Assembly (NCBI RefSeq): GCF_901000735.1
Contig: NC_081541.1
Location: forward strand, 25,565,420 to 25,629,419
DNA length: 64,000 nt
From: Corylus avellana
Taxonomy: Eukaryota > Streptophyta > Magnoliopsida > Fagales > Betulaceae
Direction: 5' to 3'
The notes under the pieces are model-generated. The model made no database searches. It saw only the letters and a list, made by a program, of their open reading frames with translations, and had not been told where the DNA came from. The position numbers and the translations under genes are program-made. The stretch's first letter is position 1, and each line of letters begins with the position of its first letter. Shown here piece after piece: positions 11,074-21,904 of this stretch.

Positions 11074-11793
11074 CTAACCTGTCAAAATGCTCTCGCTGGA
11101 ATGATGAAGAACCAGATGATGGTGCAGCCAACACTGTATGACTGGGCTGAGAACGCATAGTCTGCGATCTAGCCTCGGCACGGACAAGTTCGAAGATGGC
11201 AATGTCAAAGTGAGAAGAGGAGAACGATGTAAAAGTTGCACACGAACTGGCTCAAAATCATCATGCAAGACCATCAAAAATTGGTGAGGGCGATGTTGAT
11301 CTCTACGTGTAACATACAACTCAGCATCAATAGAATCCTTCCAAATAGGATCAGAAACATCAATTTGATTCCATAAGAATTGCTTGCGAGCAAGAAAATC
11401 ATTAATACTCTGATCAGTTTCCTACCACAAATGAAAGAGCTTAAACAGAAGCTGATGCTTGTGAGCACCGTCCATAAAAGAATAGCGAGAAGCAAGCATA
11501 TCCCAAGCACTATTTGCTTCATCGAAGCTGCCAAAGAGCGCAGAAATAGATGGGATAGTAGTGTTACGAAACCACGTAAGAATCTGATGATGCTTACTAT
11601 CTAAATCAATAAGACGAGTGGTGAAGGCGTCCTTTGATTCAAAAGCACCTTTAACTGGCATTTTGACCTCCCCAGTCACATAAACCCAAAGCTTGCGGCC
11701 TTTAAGAAAGCTACGTATAGATTGGGACCACACCATATAGTTTGTGCCATCCAATACAGTCTGAACATGATGAAGAATCTCGTTTTGTGCCAT
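11074..11793 (-). pseudogene. Copia Gag, broken
   Basis: It starts at an ATG at 11793 (MAQNEILHHVQTVLDGTNY) with the usual N-terminal copia Gag block WSQSIRSFLKGRKLW. One in-frame stop near 11422 is followed by DQSINDFLARKQFLW and then TRRDQHRPHQFLM. A frameshift leads into a remnant of the zinc-knuckle region near 11040, where the Cys/His ligands are degraded. It is followed at about 10780 by the protease. Confidence 0.85.
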
Positions 11794-12337
11794 TTAGAAG
11801 GGTAAAATGCAAAAACATACCACAAATATGAAATCAAGACGAAATAATAGAGTAGAAAGCACCTGGTCAACTCTGGAAGTTAACGGTCAACTTCGACAGA
11901 AGTCAACGGTCAACGCAAGACTGGCGCGTGTGGTGCACACGCAACAGGAGGCGGCGGTGCTTGGTGCATGAGGGTGTGTGGCTTGGCAGAATTTGATGTT
12001 GTTGGCGGTTTTGGAGTCGCCGGAAGGAGAGCTATCGATCGGTGGGCTAGTAGAAGCAATCGGACCACCGTGGCAGCTTGTGGCAGAACGACAATGGCAG
12101 AATTGCCGAAACTTTGGGCGATGCACGTGGGAGCGTGAGAACTCCGATGGGATTGTGTGAGGCAACTCTGTGATAGTTGTCTTCCAAGCTTTCAAGCGGT
12201 ATAGTGATCTGCTGAAAACTTCGAGGAGAAGATAGAGAACCGTAAGGGACAGAGGGAAGGATTCGTTGGAGAACACTAGCGGTGCCAGAATAATACGGGA
12301 TGCGGGAAAAAAATTTTAAAGGTCATTCAGAACCTAT
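11794..12337 (-). other. Leader of the copia element with unrecognised frames
   Basis: This is the stretch between primer site and gag start, GC-richer than its surroundings. Short open frames exist on both strands (for example 11887-12276 minus) but show no family motif. I treat them as leader sequence. Confidence 0.5.
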
Positions 12338-12349
12338 GCTCTAATATCA
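12338..12349 (-). other. Primer-binding site of the copia element
   Basis: The minus strand reads TGATATTAGAGC directly after the 5' LTR end, a two-base decay of the initiator-tRNA-Met complement TGGTATCAGAGC. Confidence 0.85.
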
Positions 12350-12491
12350 TGTTGATAATAATGTTGTATATTGAATCACACTAAATCATTTACAGAAGAG
12401 GCATAGATATATATATATATATATAGGCTAATAAGACAAACAATAAATATATATATAACCTATGCGGGACTACATTATTTATAATCTAACA
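12350..12491 (-). repeat. 5' LTR of the copia element
   Basis: 142 bp. It is longer than its partner mainly because of an expanded TA run (12409-12424). The target duplication AATCT follows at 12492. Confidence 0.95.
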
Positions 12492-13255
12492 AATCTATCG
12501 CATGAAATTCCAGAATTCTCAGACCAAATATTTGACTTTGGAACTTGAATTTCTCTTCATTTTAGGGCTTTACAAAAAAAAAAAAAAAAAAAAAAATCAC
12601 ACTCTACCTGTCTACCAAATAATTTCGTTTACTTGAAACATGTCTCTCGAGAGGACCATGAAAAGGAGACAATCAGACAACAATACAATTTTATAATTTC
12701 TTTGTATTTCCTCAATTTTCTTAGAAACCAAACAAAGCATGTAAACATTTTTTTTTTCTTCTTATTTACTTGCTGACAATTTTGAAACATAGTCATCTTT
12801 AACCACCATAACTAGGACACTAGAGAGATAACAAAAAGGAAAATAAAAGAAAAAGGTTAATTTTGTTGTCATTTCTCAGTAAAAAAACAGTAGTCAAATC
12901 CATACCTAAACAGATTACTTGACAGCAAGGCTATCTCCCTTCACAAGGCGATGCAAAATGGCAAACTTGCTGATCCCATTGCCCCTCTGGAAGCTCCTAG
13001 AGATGGGCTATGGAGTAATGGAGATTAGAGGATGGACTATGGAGCGTCTGTGTGTCTGAGTCTCTGAGATAATGAGATAGAAAGAACGAAAGAGGGAGAG
13101 AGAGAGTCTAACTTTGGGGATGCTGGGTAGGTAAAAAAGATTTTTTTTTTTTTTTTTTTTTTTAATTTTGGTGGTGCTGGGTAAGGGGAATTTTATTTAT
13201 TTATTTATTTTTTTAAAACACGGCACCCCCAAAGTTTAATGTGGCTCCGCCACTA

Positions 13256-13900
13256 CTCATAGGCCACCCCATTGTTGCAAGCCACCCCAGGGGTTAGAGG
13301 TAGCTTTGCGGCCTCCCTGTAGGGAGGTTATGGGTGGCCACAAGCCACCCCCCACGTGGGTTACGAGTGGCTGTGAGCCACCCCATAGAGGGTTTATGTG
13401 TAACGACCCAGGATAAAGTGCTATCCACATCTGCGCAGATGTGGATAAAGCTTTTTCCTGGGCCGTTACATTATGGGTGACCACAAGCTACCCCAACACC
13501 CATGGTATGGCTCGCGGCTACCCCTAATCCCTATAGGGCTGGCTTACGACCACCCTTAACCCCCATGGTAGCCACCCTATAGGAAATGGGGTGGCTTGTG
13601 GCCTGTGAGCCACCCATTGTGGGTGGTTAGGGGTGGGAGCCCCATTGTTGGCTACCCCTTCAGTTTTTTTTAATGATTTGATTTTTTTAATTAAATTAAT
13701 AAAAAAAATTAATAATGTAAAGTGAGGTGGCAAAAATGCTGATGTGGCACTAAAAGACGATAAAATTTTGGACGGAAAAGCGACGGAATGACCTATTGCA
13801 CCTTTTGATAAATTTAGGGTGTAAAAAAAAAAAAAAAAAAATCACTTGAGGAATTATTTGTTTTCCGGTGTTGACTGAGGGATTAATCTCACAAATACCC
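13256..13900. repeat. GC-rich GCCACCC/GGGTGGC repeat block and flank
   Basis: From 13262 to 13640 the sequence is a dense run of GCCACCCC and its complement, able to form many short hairpins. The same motif occurs inside the inverted-repeat element at 18005-18539. From 13650 to 13900 it becomes AT-rich with an A run at 13827. No gene is seen; open frames on the minus strand are low-complexity products of the repeat. Confidence 0.6.
13399..13470. mobile_element. 72-bp near-perfect palindromic insertion with 5-bp duplication
   Basis: The element runs from TGTAACGACCCAGG to its near reverse complement CCTGGGCCGTTACA, centred on ATCTGCGCAGAT. TTATG flanks it on both sides. Each half resembles the last 36 bases of the 210-bp element at 23033-23242 (CAGATGTGG then CGTTACA), so it looks like two such ends joined head to head. 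Confidence 0.8.
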
Positions 13901-14409
13901 TTTTCATTTAATTAAAAAATCAATTAATTTCTTAACTCAAAAAATTGAAAAAAAAAAAAATTAAATGAGCTAAGCCAATCAAGGACTCGACAACGACTCT
14001 ACTGGTTTTTTTAACCAAGATCGAGCTTGAGTTCAACTCCAATTTGGCTTTCAATTTTTCTCTTATTAACATATAAAAATAAATGAGCACAAGCAGTCTA
14101 GTACCTGGCTCGGCTCGAATGAGATCCTTTGTCGAGTTTGAGTTCGAGCTTGAGCTTGGCAACTTGAACACTATTTCAAAACTCGATCCGAACTTGAACT
14201 CGACTATGTAACCTACTAGCCGAGGTGAATTTAGTAGCCAAATATTCAACTCAACTTGAATACAACTCTGAATTTAGTACTAGGTTTAGGACTAAGTCAA
14301 ACATTATTACAACAAGCGTTATGACTGTTCTTGGAAACTGAAGAGGCAATGACAAATGAAAATAATGGCGTTTCAATGACGTGGTGCTTCCAAAACTGAC
14401 GGTTTCAAC

Positions 14410-15110
14410 TAGGGCTAGCAATTTTGACACGAACCGCGAACCCGACACAAAGTTAACAGGTATTGAGTTTGGGCTTACCGGGTTCGGGTCTTAATCGGGT
14501 ACCCGATTAAGACACGATTAATTTCGTGTTTGGAAGGTCGACCCGGCGCGATTAAATTCGTGTTTGGCGGGTTGACACGGCGGGTCCACGGGTCGACCCG
14601 CCAGACACGTTTAATAAATGGGTCTAGCGGGTCTGGAGGGTCAGCCGGGTCTCGGGTGACCCGTCAAACCCATTTAATTTTTTTTTTCTTTTTAAAAAAA
14701 CCCTATGTCTGTGTGGGTCTATATATTAAAACATTCTCTTTTAAAACTTTTTGTTGAAGAATGCAGCTACTTGGACAGTTAGAATAAATTTAACTAGTTC
14801 TTTGACCCAAGAGATCCCTTTATTAAATCATTTTTTCCAATTTTGATTAAGGGTTTTTTTTTAACGGGTCGGGTCGTGTTACCTATTTAGCACACGAGTC
14901 GTGTCGGATCGTGTCTACCCGATATGACCCGGTTATGCTAAACGGGTTAAGCGGGTCATGTCGGGTTACCCGGATATTTTCGTGTTATAATCGTGTCAGA
15001 CCCGCTAACCCGTTTAGTTAAACAGGTCGTGTTCGTGTTTCACGTAATCGGGTCGCGGGTTTTAAAGGATCCTAATCGTGTCTACTCGGTTACCCATTTT
15101 GCCAACCCTA
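14410..15110. mobile_element. hAT-type non-autonomous element (701 bp)
   Basis: The ends are TAGGGCTAGCAA and, inverted, TAGGGTTGGCAA. The 8-bp target duplication GTTTCAAC is exact (14402-14409 and 15111-15118), which is diagnostic of hAT. The interior is rich in CGGGT/ACCCG motifs in both orientations. An open frame at 14530-14757 is made of these motifs and is not taken as a gene. Confidence 0.9.
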
Positions 15111-15244
15111 GTTTCAACTACTTATGCACTAGTCGTTGAGGATCTTGTTATGATGACCTTTCTACCTTGTGGATACTCCATACCTAATAAAAGTATTATA
15201 CTTAATAGTTAATAATATTTTATTGTATGTACTTTGTTTTGACA

Positions 15245-15272
15245 AAAAATAATAATAATAATAATAATAATA
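15245..15272. repeat. AAT trinucleotide microsatellite
   Basis: About eight to nine AAT units just outside the next element. Confidence 0.9.
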
Positions 15273-15294
15273 TTAGTAATTCATCATATGCATG

Positions 15295-15855
15295 TTGGGG
15301 TGTTAAGCAAGCAAGCAGTTCGCGAGCGAGCTCGGGATTGACTCGGCTCATACTCGACTCAATTATTAAATAAGGTATTTCGTGAACATAAATACTGGTT
15401 CGAATATTAAGCGAAGCAAGCTCGGCTCAACTCGCTTAGGCTCATGAGTAGCTCGTATAATGCTCGAATTGGTAGTTGTTCACATAATTGCTCATATTAA
15501 TATTAAAAATTGATGATTTTTTTTTTTTTTTCTAATAGCATCATTTTATTATAAAATGATGCATATCCTCTCTCTTCGAAACCAAGTGTCTTGCTGTCTT
15601 AACTCAAGCTCCATACTCGGCTAGCCAGGCTAAGCAAATGCTCATATGCAAATTGGCTTCTTGAGCCGTTTAAAAGTACTTGAAGTTTAATTTTATAATA
15701 AAAAATAAATAAATATAGAGCTAGCTCGACTTATTATTGGCTCGAGCTCGGGCTCGATTTTTTTGGCTCGGCCCGAGCTCGAGCTCGAGTAAAATTTAAA
15801 TGAGCCGAGCCCAAACAAGGGAAGTTCGCTCAAACTCGGCTCATTTACACCCCTA
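15295..15855. mobile_element. hAT-type MITE rich in GAGCTCG motifs (561 bp)
   Basis: The ends are TTGGGGTGTT and, inverted, TAGGGGTGTA. The 8-bp duplication TATGCATG is exact (15287-15294 and 15856-15863). The interior is full of CTCGAGCTCG-like motifs on both strands. A diverged relative without clear ends lies at about 32246-32600. Confidence 0.9.
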
Positions 15856-15922
15856 TATGCATGCAATTTGTGATACTTGTGTGAGAATACTTCTCCAACA
15901 TGTTGTAGCCAATATACAAAAC

Positions 15923-16296
15923 TTTGGGTAAAGTCCATATAACCCCTTCAAATTACCACTCTAATTATAATTTACACTCCAAATTATTAATTATGACATT
16001 TTACTCTCTAAACTACCAAAATAATGACATTGTAGCCCACAATGCTAACAAAATGACAAAATTATCTTTATAGAATTTTCAATAAGACAAAAATACTTTT
16101 AAAAAATTGAAAGGAAAAAATTTAATTTTGTATTTTTGTATTTTTTCAGTAAAGATAATTTTGTTATTTTGTTAAAATTTAGGATACATTGTCATTGTTT
16201 TAGTAGTTTAGGGGGTAAATTATCGCAATTAATAATTTAGGGAGTAAATTATCATTGAGATGATAGTTTGAAGGGATTAAATGAACTTTACCCAAA
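15923..16296. mobile_element. Fold-back MITE with long inverted arms (about 374 bp)
   Basis: TTTGGGTAAAG at the left is matched by CTTTACCCAAA at the right. The arms pair over about 120 bases (CCCTTCAAA, then ACTCCAAATTATTAATT). The target duplication is not clean. No coding capacity. Confidence 0.75.
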
Positions 16297-16797
16297 ATTT
16301 CTTTCACCTACCGCACTCATTTGATTTGAAAAACAAAAAACATTAACTAGGATCTCTAACTAACCTAATCTTCAAAGCTTTCCATGATGTGATTTGCACA
16401 TGATGCAATGAAGATTGCGTGGAGGCATAGGAGTAGATAATGCCTTAGTGGAAAGATGAATCTAGTAGAATATATTGGTTGGGACGTGGACCCAACATGA
16501 TTGGTGGTTGCACAAGTGGAATAGTACCCGAAAAACAATAAAGAAAAATGTTGTGCTTTCTAATTAAATCATGACTCATAAAATGAGGCCACCTGCGTTA
16601 CTACGTACATGCGCAATCCATCACTCATTTAATTTTTCTTTTTTCTATTCATAAGAGGGAAAACGGGGAAAAGGAAAGAACAAATTAAAAACACAAATTA
16701 TAATGGTCTTTGTCACTTCTAATCCTAAGAGAAGAAAGGAAAAGAGAATTATCGATAATGCTCCCAACACCAAGTAGGAAACGGCCCATTTAATAAG
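16297..16797. other. Intergenic AT-rich DNA
   Basis: Between two mobile elements. I see no gene, RNA motif or repeat here. Confidence 0.6.
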
Positions 16798-16802
16798 GGT
16801 GA

Positions 16803-17097
16803 TGAAAAAATTCATAATCAAATGGAAAAATAAAATAATAGCGGAATTAAAATGAAAGAGACATGAAAGATTTTACGTGGTTTGGTCAATGACTTATGTC
16901 CACAGATAAAGCCCTAAGGGCTACATTATGCTTTTATTGAATGATTGTTTACAATACACAATGCTTTATAGAACTTACACATAAATGTAATCTTAATCAA
17001 ATCCCCTAATTTATGGTCATAATCAAATCTCTAAAATTAGACTAATCTAATCTTCATCAAATCTCTAACTTTATGATCACTCAAATATACTCTAACA
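16803..17097 (-). repeat. 3' LTR of the non-autonomous element
   Basis: 295 bp, beginning TGATGAAAAAATTC and ending CTCTAACA on the plus strand. It is highly similar to 20224-20529. Confidence 0.9.
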
Positions 17098-18004
17098 TCC
17101 TCCCTCAAACTCAAGGTGGAAGATCCTGAAACCTTGAGTTTGACTCTTTTTTTTTCGAGATAGCAAAACAATATAAAAGAGGGCTATCTATGGGCAAAAA
17201 AAGAGAGTCAACTTTGGGTTGAAATGAGAGAAAGAGAGCCAACTTTGGGCTGAAGTGAGAGCTAATTTTGGACTAAAATGGCCTGGGTTTTAAAAAATAT
17301 CACAGAGCCAAGCAAAAATAAGCCAACTATGGGTCAATGGATGGGCAACTTTGCCTCTTTTGATGGGCAACTTAGCCTCTTTTAATGGGCAACTTGGCCT
17401 CTTTATTTTTTTTATTTTTTTTTATATTTATATTTTTATTTTTTTAAGAATATCCTATTTGCAGACAGATTACATTAAACTGGGATAAGAATTACCTTAA
17501 TCCCGTAGCCAAACATATCTAAGTTTAAAAACCTGAACGAGGGTAACAAATCCCTAAACTAGAAGATGAAAATTTGCACACTTGAATAAGGGTAAATCAA
17601 ATCCCATAACCAAACATACTTATTCTCATCCACAAAACAAGCCCCTGAAATTCTAGCGTACGTGAGATGAAGCCCGTAGTTTTGGCGACTTCGGTAGCGG
17701 CGTCATGGTATGGATCGGTGGTTGATGGTGTGATGGGCTAGACTCAGTGAGTTGATGAAGGCCGGATGGAGGTGGGTCGGCCGTAGATCGAAATGACGAA
17801 GCAAGATCCGAGCGGTGGACGGCTGGAGGCCAAAGACCGGTGTTGCGACTAGGTGCGGCAGGGATGGTGTTGGATTGCTGTTGATTTCTAGATGGTGGAC
17901 TGCCGCTTGTGATGGCCAGCCAATGGTAGCAGAGATCGTCACTGATGGAGATGCGGTGGACAGTAGGGATTGTTGAAATATTTTCAAAATAAATAAATAA
18001 ATAT

Positions 18005-18535
18005 ATGGGTTAAATACTCCAAACCCCTCTAGAGTTTCTCAACTTTATTTTTTTTCTCCTTGGAGTTTCATTTTTATCACAAGAGGTCCCTGTGGTTTTG
18101 ATAAATGACCAAGTTAGTCCATCCGTTAGTTGACCGTTAATTGACCGTATGGACTGACACGTGGACCAATAAGATGTTGACACGTGGCACATATTTAATT
18201 TTTAAAATTAAAAAAAAAAAAAAAAATTGGGGGTGGCTTTTGGCCATTTAGGGGTGGCTCGGCCAACTTCATCCCACCATGGGGTGGCCGAGCCACCCAA
18301 TTTTTTTTTCTTTTCTTTAAAACATTATTTTAATTTTTTTTTAAAAAAAAATTAAAAAAATTAAGTATGTGCCACGTGTCAGCATCTGATTGGTCCACGT
18401 GTCAGTCCTAACGGTCAACTAACAGATGGACTAACTTGGTCATTTATCAAAACCACAGGGATCTCCTGTGATAAAAATGAAACCCTAGGGAGAAAAAAAT
18501 AAAGTTGAGAAACCCTAGGGGGTTTGGAGTATTTA

Positions 18536-18539
<4 letters not shown>
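18005..18539. mobile_element. Inverted-repeat element with about 180-bp arms, MULE-like (535 bp)
   Basis: GGGTTAAATACTCC at the left pairs with GGAGTATTTAACCC at the right. The arms stay complementary past GACACGTGG and CCACGTGTC. The flanks TAAATATAT and TATATATAT match at eight of nine positions, which fits a 9-bp MULE duplication, though TA-rich flanks match easily. The centre holds GGGGTGGC repeats and poly-A/T. Confidence 0.75.
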
Positions 18540-18579
<40 letters not shown>

Positions 18580-18582
<3 letters not shown>

Positions 18583-19381
18583 TTGTGTCTTGAGAATGTT
18601 TTAAATTGAATGTTTTAAAGAGCATTGAATGAAAGTTGTCCCACATTAGAAAGAGTGGAGATTTAATTGGCATTTATAAGTTCCAACAAATTTAAGTTGT
18701 TAAATGAGCTATACTAGGGTACACCCTAATACATGTTACCATACGGTGTTAAGCACTGTACGCGCGCGTGTGGCGTGAGCTGTAGGGCGCTAGTGGTGCC
18801 TTGACACTTGGCACGAAGCATCGGAGCTCGGAGCGATCTGATCATGACCATGCATTTTTGGACGGTCAAGATCGTTCCATCTAGTGGTTTGATCTAAACC
18901 ATAGAATGCTTCTTAAGTAGATCCAGTGGTTGGATCTACTGGATTGTTGATCTAACGATTGAAATTAAATAATTAAGATAATTATTTAATCTAACGGTCA
19001 GATTTAAGTGCTAGTTGGATTATCAGTTTATAGCAATTTAATTTTTCGAAATTCAAAACAGTAGTTTTATCTTCGAAATTCAAAATAGCAATTTTATTTT
19101 GAAATTCGAAATTATCTGAGAATAGATAATTATCTGTGACAATTCAATTCTCTTTAATATCTTTGTTTGATTTTTTTTTTTTTAAAAAAAAAAGCATTAT
19201 CCTTTTTTAATTTTTTTGGTATTTGAAATCTGAGGGTATTTTCGGGTTTTAACTTCCAAAACGCAGTTGTAATACAGAAGTTTCTGAGCTCCATTGTATC
19301 CTGGAGAAAAAATTGCTGTAAACCCTGTTGCACACCAATTCTGGTGGGGCAAATATTTTCTTAAGAAAAGTGACATTGTAA
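18580..19381. other. Interior of the LTR element, unassigned
   Basis: It includes a stretch starting TTGTCCCACATTAGA that resembles the start of many plant LTRs, a GC-rich patch near 18760-18830, and AT-rich sequence. No reading frame is supported. Confidence 0.4.
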
Positions 19382-19930
19382 GAACATTTCCAGCAGTGTA
19401 GCTAAAAGTGAGATATTAGCGACATTTAGCTATTTTTTTATCATTTTTTTTTTTTGCTCCAACATAATAGCTTCATATTAGCTATTCTACCTTAATTGCT
19501 ACAGTGAATAGCTTCATATTGCTATTCATTGTAGCACACTAGATTGTAGAATATAATATTATTTCCACATTATTTTATCTCTCTTCTCTCTCTCCCTCAA
19601 TGTTTCTCTCTCTTCTCTCTTCTCTATTCATGAATTTATCATACAAATTTAAGTCTTTTGAATCACTAAAAACTCCCTAAAAAAAATTGAATAGCATGCA
19701 TATAATTGACAAACTAAAAATGAAAATAAATAAAAATAACACGCAGGTATGCTACGTGAATCAATTCTATTGCAATTTGCAAGATGATGCAAAAGCAGAC
19801 GCGGATCAAAAAAAAATATTAAAAAATAATATTTAATAAAATAAAGAATCTGGTACTGAAAAATGCGTAGCTAAAGTAGAGAATTGTGCTTTTTGACTAG
19901 GTAGAATACCTATTACTGCTGGAGATGCTC
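19382..19930. mobile_element. Tourist-like (PIF/Harbinger) MITE, 549 bp
   Basis: Left end GAACATTTCCAGCAG, inverted right end GAGCATCTCCAGCAG, with a TAA duplication on each side. The family has 3-bp TWA duplications. A second member is at 49051-49431. Confidence 0.8.
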
Positions 19931-20223
19931 TAACACACCTTAGGAGTATTTTCATTTTTTGTATTTTCCCTATTTGTATAATAGGGACTGTGCAGTGGAT
20001 TTGTAGTCGTCATGGTGGTAGATCAGTGCCGATTGGAGGCGAAATCTGAGGAGAAGTTGCCGGAGAGGATGGTGGTAAGAGGGCTCAAGGTTCCCCTGCA
20101 AAACATGTCTGCAGCGCTGCTGTGCAACCCAGATTTTTTTTTTTTTTTTTAGGAAAAAAAAAAAAAAAACTCCACATGACCCTTTGGATCAAACACTGGC
20201 GTAAGCCGGTAGCTCTCATACCA

Positions 20224-20529
20224 TGAAGAAATTCATAATCAAATGAAAAAATAAAATAATAGCATAATCAAAATAAAAGAGACACAACAGATTTTATATG
20301 TTTCGGTCAATGACCTACGTCCACAGATAAAGCCCAAGATCTACATTATGCTTTTATTGAATGATTGTTTACAATACACAATGCTCTATTTATAGAGCTT
20401 ACACATAAATGTAATCTTAATCAAATCCCCTAATTTAGGATGATTAAATTATAATCAAATCCCTAAAGTTAGACTAATCTAATCTTCATAAAATCCCTAA
20501 TTTTAGGGTCACTCAAATATACTATAACA
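20224..20529 (-). repeat. 5' LTR of the non-autonomous element
   Basis: 306 bp, TGAAGAAATTC to CTATAACA on the plus strand. GGTGA follows. Confidence 0.9.
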
Positions 20530-20534
20530 GGTGA

Positions 20535-21393
20535 AAAAGCCGATAGTCATTAACCACTGGCTAACCGCGCGCGCGCACACACACACACATATATATATAT
20601 ATAGATGTCGTATATAGTATGATATTATCATATTGCCATAAAAATGATATCGTTTTGGGTTTTTATTTTTTATTTTTTTAATTTTAAAATTTTTTTCTTT
20701 TAAAAACGGTTAGCGGTTATTATAGTTACTAACCACTAATCGCTAACTGTAATCGTCTTTTTACTCTTACGATTTAGTAATTAAGTGTGTCTGAAAATTA
20801 GTATATCTAGAGGCCTTAAAAGCAAAGCTGTCCAAAATAAAATAAAAAAAAGTTGATGATGACAATCATCATTGTACATGCACAATCCATCACGCATTTA
20901 ATTTGATTGCATAATGGAGAATCTTCTTCCGTAGACGGAGAAAGACGGCGAGGGACGCAAATGCATCATGCATGTGCCCATGCGCTCCCATTGTCCGCCC
21001 ACTTGCATTTGTCATCATCCTTTTCAAGCTCCCATCTGCATTATTATTGTTTTGCGGCTGTTACAAAATTCCACACGCACCTCTGGGTTGTCAAGTGCGT
21101 TGATGCGGACACTATTGTTTTGTTTGCGTCTCTATGGGTTGAGTTAGGATTGTTTCAACTTCGTCCAGTTCTTTTTCTGGTCGGCTTTCAAGTTCAAATT
21201 ATATTATGAGTATAAAATTGTAAAAATTAATTATAATTGTTGATAGTCCTCAATCTTAACCCGCTAATTTTGTATTGAGTTTGTGTCGGATTCGTGGGTT
21301 AAGTTAAAAATTATCAACCCTAATGTCATGTGTCGAGTTGCGACATGAGTATAAGACTATATATGTCAATTTTAACTCCATCTATTTAATTAA
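20535..21393. other. Intergenic DNA with a CG/CA/TA microsatellite
   Basis: 20566-20604 is a compound CG-CA-TA microsatellite. A 100-codon plus frame at 20907-21209 shows no motif I know. Nothing else is seen. Confidence 0.5.
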
Positions 21394-21895
21394 TGGATAA
21401 ATGCAAAATCAATCCATGCGGTTGGACTAAATTACAAATCGCTTAATGTGGTATTAAAAATAATTTAGAGGTCATCGGGATACTCCAAAATAGCAATTTG
21501 GTCATTGTAATTAAATTTCGTCAAAATACTTGATGGATTCTGTTAATGTGTCACTTCAGTAATTTTTTAGTTTTATGTATTTATATTTTTTTGTTAAGAG
21601 TGATACTTGTTATCATTTTATTGGGCAAGAGGTGGCTCGTAGGGCAGCCACACTTTTTTTTTTAGTTTTATATATATATATATATATATTTATTTTATTA
21701 AAAATGACATGTGTTGCCATTTTATTGCCGTTGATTTGGCACCTAATGGAATCCATAAATTATTTTAACGAAATTTGACTCAAGTAACTTTTTATTTATT
21801 TATTTCATATCAAAGAGATTCTTGAGTTCACTTTAATACGACAATGAGTGATTTGTAATTTAGGTCAACCTCATGGATTGATTTTATACTATTCT
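21394..21895. mobile_element. MULE-type MITE (502 bp) with 9-bp duplication
   Basis: The duplication TTTAATTAA is exact (21385-21393, 21896-21904). The inverted arms share AAAATCAATCCATG and CTAAATTACAAATC. The interior has a TA run (21670-21690). There is no transposase, so it depends on an autonomous relative. Confidence 0.85.
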
Positions 21896-21904
21896 TTTAA
21901 TTAA

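Larger units (their letters stand above)
7570..12491 (-). mobile_element. Full-length but inactive Ty1-copia retrotransposon (4.9 kb)
   Basis: The two LTRs (7570-7697 and 12350-12491) have TGTTAGA...CAACA ends on the element strand. The 5-bp target duplication AATCT is at 7565-7569 and 12492-12496. A purine tract ending GAGGGGGGC abuts the 3' LTR, and a tRNA-Met-like primer site abuts the 5' LTR. Gag, protease, integrase, reverse transcriptase and RNase H follow in copia order. Short LTRs and total size fit Ale-type copia elements (inference). About ten substitutions between the LTRs, besides a TA-repeat length change, plus many stops and shifts, indicate an old insertion. Confidence 0.95.
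6930..13255. mobile_element. Inverted-repeat DNA element split by a copia insertion
   Basis: The left end reads CAGTAGCGAAGCC and the reverse complement of the right end TAGTGGCGGAGCC, each followed within 35 bases by GGGGTGCC. CTCAT lies directly outside both ends (6925-6929 and 13256-13260). Without the copia element (7570-12491) it is about 1.4 kb. It has no transposase; inside are a 45-bp tandem repeat, poly-A/T tracts and GA-rich sequence. A 5-bp duplication is short for hAT (8 bp) and may be a decayed longer one, so the superfamily is left open. Confidence 0.65.
16803..20529 (-). mobile_element. Non-autonomous LTR retrotransposon with nested insertions (3.7 kb)
   Basis: LTRs at 16803-17097 and 20224-20529 are alike over their length. 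The duplication GGTGA is exact at both sides (16798-16802 and 20530-20534). On the minus strand a primer site TGGTATGAGAGC (20212-20223) follows the 5' LTR, and a purine tract TTTGAGGGAGG precedes the 3' LTR. The interior has no gag or pol motif. It holds an inverted-repeat element (18005-18539), a TA run (18541-18578) and a Tourist-like MITE (19382-19930). The primer and purine tract are copia-like. Confidence 0.9.

Noticed and set aside
13257..13733. Minus-strand frames with Gly/Trp/Pro repeats
   Set aside because: Products of the GCCACCC repeat block; no family resemblance.
14530..14757. Gly/Arg/Ser-rich open frame
   Set aside because: It is made of the CGGGT repeats inside the hAT element at 14410-15110.
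17703..17987. 94-codon minus-strand frame in the LTR element
   Set aside because: No Gag or Pol motif; probably leader or filler sequence of a non-autonomous element.
20907..21209. 100-codon plus-strand open frame in intergenic DNA
   Set aside because: No recognised motif, His/Leu/Ser-biased composition and no splice or promoter context; likely chance.
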